Source of the DNA: Pseudomonas putida | GTDB taxonomy: Bacteria > Pseudomonadota > Gammaproteobacteria > Pseudomonadales > Pseudomonadaceae | Assembly: GCF_002741075.1 (NCBI RefSeq) | Contig: NZ_CP016634.1 | Coordinates: 2,340,501 to 2,404,500 of the forward strand | Direction: 5' to 3' | Length of the DNA stretch: 64,000 bases | Shown here: positions 35,120 to 44,006 of the stretch, piece after piece | Layout of the letters: the number at the start of each line of letters is the position of its first letter | Numbering within the stretch: position 1 is the first letter of the stretch | Program-made: the position numbers and the translations under genes | Notes under the pieces: generated by a model | Told to the model about the DNA's origin: nothing | Seen by the model: only the letters and a program-made list of their open reading frames with translations | Databases searched by the model: none

Positions 35120-35523
35120 CAGTAGGCCCTGTATGGCACGGAGATGTTGACCTGGTACCAGCCGTTACCGTCGTCACCGATGACGTTGGCCGAGGCGGCA
35201 AAGAAGTCCAGCGGCCCCTCGGGCGCACTGTAGTACTCGAAGTGCTGGGCCAGGGTATCGGCGGCTTTGGTGATCGCCAGCGTGCCCTTGTAGGTCGGCA
35301 CGAACAGCTGAATTACGAGAAGACCGGTACGGCGCACGCTCGGGCCGTTGCCGATCTCTGGCGTGCTGCTAAGGCCTGGAATGTCCGCCAGCCTCGCCCA
35401 GATGGTCTTACCTGCCGGGTCAAACGGCGCTGCATTGTTCGGATAGTCCACGTTCGCAGCCGGAATGCCGGCCCACTGCTGCATGCGCCCGATGACGACG
35501 GCGCGAATCTGTTCAAAGGTCAT
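35119..35523 (-). CDS. Tail terminator / completion protein (DUF4128-like, gpU position)
   Basis: 134 aa. MTFEQIRAVVIGRMQQWAG at the start and YYSAPEGPLDFFAAS...GWYQVNISVPY at the end suit DUF4128 tail completion proteins. Its place just upstream of the major tail protein is that of gpU. Confidence 0.75.
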   Translation of the reverse strand: MTFEQIRAVVIGRMQQWAGIPAANVDYPNNAAPFDPAGKTIWARLADIPGLSSTPEIGNGPSVRRTGLLVIQLFVPTYKGTLAITKAADTLAQHFEYYSAPEGPLDFFAASANVIGDDGNGWYQVNISVPYRAY

Positions 35524-36080
35524 GAGCTGTAGGCCTGTGAAACGCCGTGGAACGAAACGGCGTAGACGCCACCCGGAGCCTGGGTCGAATGACCATCTTC
35601 CAGCGGCTCCGCGTACGGCAGGTTGTTCTGGATGTAGACCACGGCGTATGCCTCGACCGATTGGAGCACGGCCCCGCCATTGCTGATGGTTGTAGCGCCT
35701 GATGGATCTACGGCGTCTAGTTGCGCATAGCTCGGCGCACCGACAGTGACGATGTTGTTGGCTCTGAACCTGCCGCCTACATAGCCCTGCCCGGCAGCCA
35801 CCTGGTTGACGAAGTAGTTCTGCTCTCGCTCACGCTTGGTCAGCTTCTTGTTGCCAAGCTGGGATGCCTTGGCGTCGTAGGCATCAGCCATGGCGACATT
35901 CCTAGCCTTGAGTTCCTGATTCACCTTCCAAAGGCTGGGGTTGCCCACAGGAGAGCGCCGCACGACCTCCTGCAGCATGGCCATGGCGATGACTCGGGTT
36001 CGGGTAGCGACTGCTTCGTCGATCTCCTCGCGGAACATCGTCGGTGGCGTGCTCCACCCCCTGCCCTTGCCTTTGGCCAT
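35520..36080 (-). CDS. Neck / head-tail joining protein (HK97 gp10-like)
   Basis: 186 aa from the ATG at 36080. Basic N-terminus, helical, with RRSPVGNPSLWK and LPYAEPLEDGHSTQAPGG, the 'Y-A-x-x-L-E-x-G' motif common in gp10-like tail completion proteins. 4-bp overlap with the next gene. Confidence 0.7.
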   Translation of the reverse strand: MAKGKGRGWSTPPTMFREEIDEAVATRTRVIAMAMLQEVVRRSPVGNPSLWKVNQELKARNVAMADAYDAKASQLGNKKLTKREREQNYFVNQVAAGQGYVGGRFRANNIVTVGAPSYAQLDAVDPSGATTISNGGAVLQSVEAYAVVYIQNNLPYAEPLEDGHSTQAPGGVYAVSFHGVSQAYSS

Positions 36081-36082
36081 GA

Positions 36083-36463
36083 TCACTTCCTCAGCTGGAT
36101 CTCGTAATGCGCCTTGGCCGGATCGATGCCGGGACTGACAATGCGGTACGTGGCCGGCTCGCCGGTGATAAGGTCGAGCGCCGTGATCTGGTGGCCAACA
36201 GCCGGCCTATCCGTGACCTCATTGGCCAGGCAGATCAGAAGTACGTCACCCACCATGATGTTCAGGCCGTCGATGCGGCGGCTGTCGTAGCTGTCGAGCA
36301 CCCCGCGCCCGGTGTAGGTAACTGGCTGGGCTGTAGTGGTTTCGGTAACCGGATCAAAGACGCCCGGCCCCATGTAGGTGCCGGTGAACGCTGACACGGC
36401 ATCAGCAAGATCCTCGTCGAAGGCCTCGGCAAGGTCTGCCTGGATATCGTCGCGAAGGCCCAT
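36083..36463 (-). CDS. Head closure / connector protein
   Basis: 126 aa from the ATG at 36463. FDEDLADAVSAFTGTY and GLNIMVGDVLLICLANEVT indicate a small beta-barrel head-completion protein as found between adaptor and tail completion genes. Family not firmly identified. Confidence 0.6.
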   Translation of the reverse strand: MGLRDDIQADLAEAFDEDLADAVSAFTGTYMGPGVFDPVTETTTAQPVTYTGRGVLDSYDSRRIDGLNIMVGDVLLICLANEVTDRPAVGHQITALDLITGEPATYRIVSPGIDPAKAHYEIQLRK

Positions 36464-36465
36464 GG

Positions 36466-36858
36466 CTACCCCCTTTTCACAGCAAAGGCGAACTGGTTGC
36501 TGCGCCATGGCGTCAGCAGCGCCAGTGCCAACTGCACACAGGCTGGCTGGGCGACAGTGCTGGTCTTGTCGATCGAGCCGAAGGTCTTGCTGGTCGATAC
36601 CGATCCGGCCTTGACCGTCTTCGCCTCGAGCGAGCCCTCGGTCTGCTGCTGGTAAAGCTTTCCTTGGGAAGCGCACTTGGCCAGCCGCGCGCCTGCCTGT
36701 TTCACATCGTCAGGGATGTTGTCCATGTCGATGCCGACCAGGTTGAGCGCAGTGAGGTAGGCATTCGCCTCGAAGACCGCCTCGTCCTTCAGCTCTGGAG
36801 CTGCCCAGTCAGGCCCAAGGATGGCGTCTACGTCGGCCACGGTGATGTAGGTAGCCAT
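36466..36858 (-). CDS. Head-tail adaptor (DnaT-like/gp6 type)
   Basis: 130 aa. ITVADVDAILGPDWAAP...AVFEANAYLTALNL plus RLAKCASQGKLYQQQ is the usual layout of the DnaT-like ssDNA-binding/head-tail adaptor genes following the capsid in these phages. Confidence 0.65.
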   Translation of the reverse strand: MATYITVADVDAILGPDWAAPELKDEAVFEANAYLTALNLVGIDMDNIPDDVKQAGARLAKCASQGKLYQQQTEGSLEAKTVKAGSVSTSKTFGSIDKTSTVAQPACVQLALALLTPWRSNQFAFAVKRG

Positions 36859-36909
36859 CAGGCCTCCGCTTGAATGAGTTGGGCGGCGGATTTGCCTACC
36901 GCCCGGTGT

Positions 36910-37488
36910 TTACTTGGCCAGATCTTCCACCAGCTTCTGCAGTGACTCTTTCGAGGCATTGGAGCGGTAGGAAACGTTCGCGGCGTCGAGCTTGGCCTTG
37001 AGCGATTCGACCTCGGGGTCAGCGTTCGCCACCTTGAGAGCCTCGATCTGCTTGAGCAGTTCGGCCTTCTCTTGCTCCAGCGCGGTAACCTTCTGCACTT
37101 CACCGTCGCGCTCACGTTGCAGGCTGGAGACCCCGGCATTAACTGCTTCGAACACTTCGAAGAGGCGCGATGCGGTTTTGCCCAGGTCGCCCTCCGGGCG
37201 CTCCAGGCTCTGGACGGCGAACGATTCGACGATCACGCCGATGGATTCCAGCTCGGCGGTCAAGAGGTCGAAATGGTCCTGGCTCAGGCCGCCAGCCTCG
37301 ACAACCACGGTCGAAGCCAGCAGTTCGGGGCGAATGGTCACCTCGGGGACATCGTCGGCCTCGCCCTTTCGGCTCAGGGCAGAGTTGGCATCGACGATGA
37401 TCAAGCCGTGCTCCTTGGCCAGCGCCTTGATGTCCTCCTGGTACTGGTGGAACGGGCCAGCCAGATACCAGATGTTGTTTCTGCTCAT
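36910..37488 (-). CDS. Phage structural-region protein with C-terminal HeH/LEM-like motif
   Basis: 192 aa from the ATG at 37488 (GAGG 9-12 nt upstream). N-terminal segment WYLAGPFHQYQEDIKALAKEHG, central coiled coil (QKVTALEQEKAELLKQIEAL), and a C-terminal LDAANVSYRSNASKESLQKLV helix-extension-helix of the HeH type that may bind DNA. Role unknown; it follows the major capsid gene. Confidence 0.6.
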   Translation of the reverse strand: MSRNNIWYLAGPFHQYQEDIKALAKEHGLIIVDANSALSRKGEADDVPEVTIRPELLASTVVVEAGGLSQDHFDLLTAELESIGVIVESFAVQSLERPEGDLGKTASRLFEVFEAVNAGVSSLQRERDGEVQKVTALEQEKAELLKQIEALKVANADPEVESLKAKLDAANVSYRSNASKESLQKLVEDLAK

Positions 37489-37536
37489 GCGCATATCCTC
37501 AGCAGGCCAGGCCATAGGCCCAGCCCGCCATCAGGG

Positions 37537-38505
37537 TTACTTGGAAGCATCACCGATCAGAGCAACACCGGCGGTGTGCTTGATGCTGGTGGCGGTCTTG
37601 TCCCAGTTCGTCCCGGTGGCGATCTCGGCATCGGTCGGGGATTTGCCGCCGTTGGTTTGATCCCAGGTGTAGCCCTTGAGGCCAAGGCCGAAGCTGTAAT
37701 CCACCTGCAGCGTGGTCTCGATGCGCTCCTTGCCGTTATTGGTCTGGACGTTGCTGATCATGTCGCGACCGTCGTGAACCAGAGCAGCCGCCTGTTGCAG
37801 GGAAAGAATGATTTCCTTGTTCGGGGTGCCGGCCTGCATCAGTGCCGGTGCATCAGTGACAACAGTGGTTTTGCCCAGAATATCGATGACCCGCACGTTG
37901 CCAGCCTGGAAAAGCTGGTTCTCGTTGGTCAGCGCCTGCCCGATCAGCTTGTGGTAGGTGGTGCCCTGCATGATCTGGGTGATGAGGTTCTGGCTGGCAT
38001 CGCCGAACTTGGCATGAGCGTTGTTCAGTGCGGTCTGCGAGACGCCAGCGGTGGCCGATACATCGTTGACGGCTGCAGCCTGAGCGGTAATCGCAGCAAC
38101 CAGAGCAGCAATGGCGGTGTTCAGCTGATCCTTCAACAGGATCTCGGCGAACGCGCGCGATGCCACCTCGACGCCTTGAGCGGTTGGGCGCTCGAGCCAG
38201 GTCATCTGCGATGGCTCGTAACGAACCGGGCCGAAGCCACCAGCGATCTTGACGGACGAGTTCTTCAGCTCTTCCAGGTCGGTGATCGGGGCCGTGCCGT
38301 TGGCGGCATATCGATCCACGCGGCGCTGGGCAGCCGCTAGGGTCTGGAAGAACGATTCCTGAAGGAAGTCGCCAGTGAAGCCATCCGGAGAAAGGATGAT
38401 AGCGCCACGACTGGCGGCGTTGAACGCAACGAGCATCTGATCCAGCGTCTCGATGGTCGCCGGCATGATGTACTCGTTGAAAACCTGCATTTGCGACAGG
38501 GACAT
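37537..38505 (-). CDS. Major capsid protein
   Basis: 322 aa. It directly follows the scaffold gene. MQVFNEYIMPATIETLDQ, RVDRYAANGTAPITDLEELK and GKERIETTLQVDYSFGLGLKGY are typical of the Pseudomonas siphophage coat group. HK97-type fold is assumed from position. Confidence 0.85.
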   Translation of the reverse strand: MSLSQMQVFNEYIMPATIETLDQMLVAFNAASRGAIILSPDGFTGDFLQESFFQTLAAAQRRVDRYAANGTAPITDLEELKNSSVKIAGGFGPVRYEPSQMTWLERPTAQGVEVASRAFAEILLKDQLNTAIAALVAAITAQAAAVNDVSATAGVSQTALNNAHAKFGDASQNLITQIMQGTTYHKLIGQALTNENQLFQAGNVRVIDILGKTTVVTDAPALMQAGTPNKEIILSLQQAAALVHDGRDMISNVQTNNGKERIETTLQVDYSFGLGLKGYTWDQTNGGKSPTDAEIATGTNWDKTATSIKHTAGVALIGDASK

Positions 38506-38517
38506 AGGTGTTTTTCC

Positions 38518-39228
38518 TTACGATTGAGGGAGGTCTGGGAACCGGCTGGCGATTGCCGCCGTGCGTTCCGCTTTGTTACCGCCGAAATTGCCTTTTGCGG
38601 CCCCGCCGCCCTTTCCAGCACCCCCGGCCCCGCCGCCAGATGCCTTGCTACCAGCGATCAGCGGGCCGAAGGCCGGATCGTTGGTGAATTCTGCTTTCAG
38701 CTCATCCAGCGTTGCCGCCGAGAGCTTGCCGGCAGCGTCCAGCACGACAACGGTTGGTTTACCGTCGCGCTGCTCGACGCTCAGCCGGCGTTCGATGTGG
38801 GGAAGCAATGCCTTGGCGCTGCCTGGCACGGCCAGAGCAGTCGCGATCTCGGTGGCGGTACGGCCCACGGTCAGATCCCGGATCTGGCCTTGCAGGGTGG
38901 CGCGCTCGCTTTCGAGGGTGCCGGTCAGCTCAGCTTCGCGGCGGTTGTATTTCTCGGACCAGGACTTTTCGAGCTCCTCGACGTTGCCAGACTTGCGGGC
39001 GGCCTCCTCAGCCTCGGCGCGCGCCTTTTCTTCGGCCTCGCGGCGGGCTTTCTCGGCGGCCTTCTTCTCGCCCAGGAGCTCCTCCACCTTGGCCTTCAGG
39101 CCGGTGACATCCTCCTGCTGCGGCAGACCATCGATGCCAAGGACGAACTTGCCGTCCTTCTCGACGTACAGGGCTGCTACCGATTCTTCGACGCCTTCGA
39201 GGCTGTCCAGTTGGAATTTCAAGGTCAT
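38518..39228 (-). CDS. Scaffold protein
   Basis: 236 aa from the ATG at 39228. A strongly charged coiled coil (GEKKAAEKARREAEEKARAEAEE) and a Gly/Lys-rich tail before the coat gene match tailed-phage scaffolds. It directs capsid assembly and is lost from the mature head. Confidence 0.85.
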   Translation of the reverse strand: MTLKFQLDSLEGVEESVAALYVEKDGKFVLGIDGLPQQEDVTGLKAKVEELLGEKKAAEKARREAEEKARAEAEEAARKSGNVEELEKSWSEKYNRREAELTGTLESERATLQGQIRDLTVGRTATEIATALAVPGSAKALLPHIERRLSVEQRDGKPTVVVLDAAGKLSAATLDELKAEFTNDPAFGPLIAGSKASGGGAGGAGKGGGAAKGNFGGNKAERTAAIASRFPDLPQS

Positions 39229-39271
39229 TGCTGTCTCCCAGAGACGTTGAGCAGGCCCTGCCTGCGGGTAC

Positions 39272-39298
39272 AAAAAAGCCCCGGCTCAGCCAGGGCTT
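39272..39298 (-). terminator. Terminator upstream of the scaffold gene
   Basis: AAGCCC/GGGCTT-ended hairpin followed on the minus strand by TTTTTTG, between head morphogenesis and scaffold genes. Confidence 0.75.
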
Positions 39299-39305
39299 GG
39301 AAATT

Positions 39306-39348
39306 GCGCGCCACGAAATCGAAGCGCCGTGTTTTGTGGCGCGGATCA
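39306..39348 (-). repeat. Phage stem-loop repeat, copy A
   Basis: Minus strand: CCGCGCCACAAA, an 11-14 nt loop region, then TTTCGTGGCGCG. The arms pair with one G-T. It begins at the TGA stop of the head morphogenesis gene. Copies B (45307) and C (52317) share both arms in the same orientation. Confidence 0.75.
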
Positions 39349-40392
39349 GTTCAGGCCGGCCCGCTCGAATGCCATCGGCTCACGCTCGCGCAGCTGCTTG
39401 AGGGTCAGGGTGCGGCCGTCATCGTCGACAAACCGGTCGATGGTGAGCTGGCCCTTGCTGAACAGCTTGTAGCGAGCCGGGCCGAGCACATCCTCTTGGA
39501 ACGCTGCAGGCTGGCGTGCGAGCCATTCGCCGTAGGTGGTCTTGCTGCTGACCTGTTCGGCGCCGTCCTGGCCTACCGCTGGGCGAGTTGAGCCAGGGAT
39601 ATCTCGGGCAAACTCATCCTTGAGGACTGGGATCTCGGTGGTCCGGCAGTTCCAGTGGAACGGCGGCGACGGCGCTGTCATGGGCACCACCGTGCCATCC
39701 AGCGCACGGCAGAGCGGCGTGGTCCTGCCGTCCAGCGTGGCGACCCGGCGCTTACCCTTCAGGATGTCGTCGTTGTCGGCCATGACCTGCGACCTCGCCG
39801 AACTGGCGATATGGTTGGTCATGGTCCGAACCAGCGCCCCGGCCTGGTCGCGCTGCTGCACGCCGAGCGATGTGAGCCGGCGGGTGATCTGACTTGTCGT
39901 CTCACCCAGCGCCGAGCCCATGCGAATCTCGCTGATGATCTCGGCGCTCTTCTTGGTGCCGTACTGGTCGAGCGCGCCGGCGATGCTGATGCGCTGCCGC
40001 CCCTTGCCGACCTCCAGGTCGAGCGGATCGGCCAGCGCTGCGGCGGCGACCTGCTCAATGCTCGGCTTGTTCAGCTGCACGACCGTCTTCACGACCTTGC
40101 CCAGCAGGGTCATGTTGAACTCGGCCTCATACCCGGCGAATTCCGTCAGGTCGAGCACGGCCTGCTGCTTCATCTCGCCGTACACGCCCGCCAGCTCGCC
40201 CTGTAGCTCCTGAATCTGCTTCTCGTACCGTTGGGTGCCGTAACGGCTCAATCCCTCTGATACACGCGATTTGGCGGTGCTGATGGCCTTCGTGATGAAC
40301 TTGGCCAGGCGCTTTAAGCTACCACCGGCGTAGCGCTGCACGTGCACCTGGTGGCGAGTCGCTGCGTCGGAAAGGTAGCCGTCACTGCTCAT
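39346..40392 (-). CDS. Minor head protein (SPP1 gp7/Mu F-like head morphogenesis)
   Basis: 348 aa from the ATG at 40392, with a strong GGAGG site inside the portal gene end. The C-terminal zinc-binding-like region TTPLCRALDGTVVPMTAPSPPFHWNCRTTEIPVL is diagnostic of the Mu F/SPP1 gp7 family. It is needed for head assembly and DNA entry. Confidence 0.85.
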   Translation of the reverse strand: MSSDGYLSDAATRHQVHVQRYAGGSLKRLAKFITKAISTAKSRVSEGLSRYGTQRYEKQIQELQGELAGVYGEMKQQAVLDLTEFAGYEAEFNMTLLGKVVKTVVQLNKPSIEQVAAAALADPLDLEVGKGRQRISIAGALDQYGTKKSAEIISEIRMGSALGETTSQITRRLTSLGVQQRDQAGALVRTMTNHIASSARSQVMADNDDILKGKRRVATLDGRTTPLCRALDGTVVPMTAPSPPFHWNCRTTEIPVLKDEFARDIPGSTRPAVGQDGAEQVSSKTTYGEWLARQPAAFQEDVLGPARYKLFSKGQLTIDRFVDDDGRTLTLKQLREREPMAFERAGLN

Positions 40393-41806
40393 CCTCACCG
40401 CCTCCGGCGTCGTTGCCGGCCACCGGCGGCTGATCGGCAAGTTCATCGTCGATTAGCTCATCGGTGCGGTCTGCCTCGAGCACACCACCCTGGCGAAGGT
40501 TGGTGCGCAGGTCGGACTTCGCGATGATGCCCTGCTGCCAGAGCTGGACCTGGGCCAGGATGTCCTGGGCGGTCATGGTCTCGTCGAAGAACGACTGGTT
40601 GAGCCAGAAGACCGTCCCCTCCTCGTCCAGCTCGCCCATCATGAAGCGCTCGGCGTCGAGGATGGCCCGTTTCAGGGCCTCGGACACGTTACCGGCGATG
40701 GTACCCAGCACGCTGTTGTCCGAGCTGTAGCGGATGCGAACGGCCTCTGCTGTCTCGGCTCCGCCCGCCTTCTGGACGATGCGCGCGCCGATCATCAGCA
40801 TCTGCTCTTCCTTGTCCTTCAGCAGCGTTCGGGCCAGCTGGCTCTCGGTCGCCTGGACAAGCTTTGCGTCACCGGACTTTCCGAGGTTGAAGCCGCGGGT
40901 AGAACCGATGTGGATGCCATTGGGGTTCAGCTTGGCGAAATCATCCGCGCTGATGTCGGTGGTTATGAACAGCGTGGGCTGGCTGCTGATGAACCCGCTC
41001 TCCTCCACCGTGGCACTGTTGCCGTAGTGCAGGATGTTCACATCGGCCAAGTCTTCCAGCGGCGACTTGTCGATGCTGGCGTCGTTGTCCTCGGCCCCGT
41101 AGAAGCTGAACAGGATGTGATCGAACGGCTGGCCATTCTTGTCGAGCGGCTGGGTCTCGGTGTAGGTCTTGCCGTCCTTGCTGTAGAGGCGCTGGACGTA
41201 CTTTCCATCTACCAGCAGCAGCACCCGGTACTGCTCTTCCTTGATGCGATCGAGGTTCTCCTGGCTGAACTCGGACACGCATTCCAGCAGACAGACGTAG
41301 ACCAGGCGCAGCACGCCATCAATGACCTGCTCTTCCCAGTCGATGATCGAGGTCGCGCCGTAGTGGTGGATCAGTGCACGCCGGCCCTGCATGTCGGCCA
41401 TGGAGGACACGCCTTCAACTGGCGGGAAGTCCACCAGGAAGCCGCCACGCCCAGTATCCAGGCACTCACCCACGGAGCGCTTGGAAAGCTGCTCCAGGCT
41501 CGTGCCGTCGCCACTGGCGTTCTCCTTCAGGTACTCCACGCCGGCGGGCAGTTGCAGTTCGGCTGTCTTGCGGAACACCGCACCCAGCAGGCCGGTACGT
41601 GTGCGCCCGGTGATGTTCAGGAACATCGCTCGCTTCTTGTACTGCTTGTACCGCGCCAGGTTCTCCGGTGATTTGTTCTCCGGGTCCGGCATCGGCAGGT
41701 ATTCGTCGTGCTTGCGCACCTCACGGGCGCCAGCCACGCAGCGCTTGACCAGCTGCCAGCCGGGCAAGGCCTCCGAGTACTCTGCCCGGGGAATGAAGTT
41801 CGGCAT
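40382..41806 (-). CDS. Portal protein (DUF4055 family)
   Basis: 474 aa. REVRKHDEYLPMPDPENKSPENLARYKQY and LNITGRTRTGLLGAVFRKTAEL at the start, with a helical C-terminal region, match the DUF4055 portal group. It forms the packaging and ejection vertex; TerL precedes it and the minor head gene overlaps its end. Confidence 0.85.
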   Translation of the reverse strand: MPNFIPRAEYSEALPGWQLVKRCVAGAREVRKHDEYLPMPDPENKSPENLARYKQYKKRAMFLNITGRTRTGLLGAVFRKTAELQLPAGVEYLKENASGDGTSLEQLSKRSVGECLDTGRGGFLVDFPPVEGVSSMADMQGRRALIHHYGATSIIDWEEQVIDGVLRLVYVCLLECVSEFSQENLDRIKEEQYRVLLLVDGKYVQRLYSKDGKTYTETQPLDKNGQPFDHILFSFYGAEDNDASIDKSPLEDLADVNILHYGNSATVEESGFISSQPTLFITTDISADDFAKLNPNGIHIGSTRGFNLGKSGDAKLVQATESQLARTLLKDKEEQMLMIGARIVQKAGGAETAEAVRIRYSSDNSVLGTIAGNVSEALKRAILDAERFMMGELDEEGTVFWLNQSFFDETMTAQDILAQVQLWQQGIIAKSDLRTNLRQGGVLEADRTDELIDDELADQPPVAGNDAGGGEDEQ

Positions 41807-41814
41807 GGGTAGCC

Positions 41815-43308
41815 TCAGAAAGTGAACGTGATGGGTACGCGCTTGACCACGGAGCGCTTGGTCTTGGCCACGGCGAAGTAGCGGAAGGCGTCAGACGGGT
41901 GGGATGACCAGTCATGGAGCGGCTTGTCTTTCCAGCAGCCGCGCTTGTCGTCCCACTCCTTGCGGTAGCTCTCCAGGGCGGTAATGCCCTCCTCGCATTT
42001 GGCTTCGTCGAAGGCGCAATTCGGGAGGATTTCCCGGGCCTGCTCGATGCCTTCGTCCACTCCGAGCTTTGGTACCACCTGGAACGTCAGCGAATAGCGC
42101 TGTCCGTCGATTTCGTAGCCTTCTCGTGCGAGTTCGCGCCGCGTCTTGCCGTCGCTACCGAATTCCCGGTTGTCGATGTCGTGCGGGCCCCAGTGCTCGC
42201 CATACTCGTAGCCGCGATCCTTCAGCACCTTCATGTAGTGCCGCAGGCCTTCGCCGCTGTTCTGATAGAAGTCGACGACGTGGTACTCCTCGCCGACGAT
42301 CCGGACGAACCAGATAGCCGTGGAGTCGCCCACACCGATGTCCCAGAACGTGTGCACCGGCAGGTGGCTGTTGTCCGGAAGCTTCCCGATGCGCTGGGCG
42401 GCGTAGAGCTTGGTGAACTGCTTGGCGTAATAGGCGCCCTCGATCGTCTGCTGGAATGCCTCGGCAGGGATCGACGGGTATTCCCGCTTCATGTCGTCGC
42501 CGAGGGTCTTTTCCTTGGCGGCGTACCAGGCGCGCTGGCCTGGGTTGGTGACGATGCCGTGCTTGGCGGCCAGGTCGTCGAAGTACTTGGCCAGCCGGTC
42601 CGGGATGACTACATCGGTCGGGTCAAGCCAGTAGAGCGGGTTCCGCCACCAGCTGAAGAAGAAGAACTTCCAGTCCAGCAGGCCCAGGGGCACGCCGGCC
42701 AGCTGCTGCTTCTCGGCAGACTGGCTGTAGTCGAAGAAATACCCGGCCCGTCCTTCCGCCGTCGATTCGATGGTGACGAAGCACTCGGCTGCCACGGCCT
42801 CGAACGCACCGGTGACGATCTCCCGCGCCTTGTGCGGGAACTTGGCGCAGATCTTCCCGAACTCGGAAACGTGCAGGTAGCGCAGCGTGCCGCCCCGGAA
42901 GGAGGTGGACACGTAAAGCGACCCGCCCTTGCTGAACACCAGCTCGCCTGCGGCGTCGTTGCGTGCCGGATTCGCTGCCTTGATCTCCTTGGGCAGGTGA
43001 TCGTAGGCGTACTTCACCTTCTCCCGGAATAGGCGCTTGGCGTCGTTCAGGGTGTGGGCGATCAGGGCGCACTTGGCGGCCTCGAACAGCGCTGCGTCAA
43101 GCTGGACGATGCAGACCAGGGTGGTGAAGCCAAGCTGCCGGGCCTTGAGGATGATGTTGCGGGTATGGAGGCCGCTGAAGTACTCAATCTGCTCCGAGGT
43201 CATTCTAAATCTGACTTTTTTGCCAGATTTATCTGTGATCATGTAAAGATTATTGAGCCTCCAGAACTTGTCTCTCAGCCGTTCAAGGTGCTCCTTGGAC
43301 AAAGACAT
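41815..43308 (-). CDS. Terminase large subunit
   Basis: 497 aa. The ATPase P-loop is KARQLGFTT (residues 55-63); the middle DIGVGDSTAIWF and HDIDNREFGSDG suggest the RNase H-like nuclease domain; the C-terminal PSDAFRYFAVAK is typical. Its start and ribosome site (GGAG, 9 nt) lie inside the end of the HNH gene. It powers DNA packaging with TerS. Confidence 0.9.
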   Translation of the reverse strand: MSLSKEHLERLRDKFWRLNNLYMITDKSGKKVRFRMTSEQIEYFSGLHTRNIILKARQLGFTTLVCIVQLDAALFEAAKCALIAHTLNDAKRLFREKVKYAYDHLPKEIKAANPARNDAAGELVFSKGGSLYVSTSFRGGTLRYLHVSEFGKICAKFPHKAREIVTGAFEAVAAECFVTIESTAEGRAGYFFDYSQSAEKQQLAGVPLGLLDWKFFFFSWWRNPLYWLDPTDVVIPDRLAKYFDDLAAKHGIVTNPGQRAWYAAKEKTLGDDMKREYPSIPAEAFQQTIEGAYYAKQFTKLYAAQRIGKLPDNSHLPVHTFWDIGVGDSTAIWFVRIVGEEYHVVDFYQNSGEGLRHYMKVLKDRGYEYGEHWGPHDIDNREFGSDGKTRRELAREGYEIDGQRYSLTFQVVPKLGVDEGIEQAREILPNCAFDEAKCEEGITALESYRKEWDDKRGCWKDKPLHDWSSHPSDAFRYFAVAKTKRSVVKRVPITFTF

Positions 43309-43892
43309 TGCGCTGACTCTCCATGCCTGTCGGAATAGCCGTTTTGCTCATTCCAGGCAATTCGCGCTTCAGCTGCTTCCCGTCGCGTGACGAAAGTACC
43401 GATGCTGATGTTCTTTCTCACCCCGTCAACCAGTTCGGTAGCCTGGGCACGCCATCTGCGCTTGTCTTTCAGGTAGACGACTCCGTTGACACCGCTAGTG
43501 TTAGCTCTGCTCATCGCTGCATTCCTGTTGTTCACAGAAAGCGTGGCGGGCCTGAGGTTTGAAATGCGGTTATCTGTGGCGTCTCCATTGATATGATCCA
43601 GGGCCAGTGGCGCCTCGCCATGCACGTAAGCCCATGCAAGCCTGTGCGCATAGAGCAGGGTGCGATTGATCCTTATAACGCAGGATGAATGCCCGTCTTT
43701 ATTGGTCTTGATCGACCCAGCCGGGCGGCCTGCGTATTTCCCATGGAAAATATTGAATGCCCGATCACTGGCGAATCTATCTCGCGGCCTGGACTTCCAG
43801 GTGAATGAGCCGTCGTCAGGGTTGTAATCGAGGTCAGACCTAAGCAAGTCGACATCAATAGGGTTATTGATGATCTCGTATCTGGATTTCAT
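43275..43892 (-). CDS. HNH homing endonuclease with AP2-like DNA-binding domain
   Basis: 205 aa from the ATG at 43892. The HNH core LLYAHRLAWAYVHG...LALDHINGDATDNRISNLRP is followed by NNRNAAMSRANTSGVNGVVY and an AP2-like tail (RWRAQATEL...GTFVTRREAAEAR). It is a self-spreading gene inserted between TerS and TerL; its last 11 or so codons overlap the TerL start by 34 bp. GC is lower than its neighbours. Confidence 0.9.
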   Translation of the reverse strand: MKSRYEIINNPIDVDLLRSDLDYNPDDGSFTWKSRPRDRFASDRAFNIFHGKYAGRPAGSIKTNKDGHSSCVIRINRTLLYAHRLAWAYVHGEAPLALDHINGDATDNRISNLRPATLSVNNRNAAMSRANTSGVNGVVYLKDKRRWRAQATELVDGVRKNISIGTFVTRREAAEARIAWNEQNGYSDRHGESAQCLCPRSTLNG

Positions 43893-44006
43893 AGCTATCA
43901 CCGTAGCTGCACCGAATGGGGGATGTGCAGCAGGGAGTCGGTGAACTCCTCTTCGGCTGGCCGGCCTAGCTGCACCCGTCAATCATACATCACCCAAGCC
44001 CGGAGG

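Noticed and set aside
43893..44006. Group I intron housing the HNH gene
   Set aside because: The HNH coding region fills the insertion and runs into TerL, leaving no space for intron core sequence.
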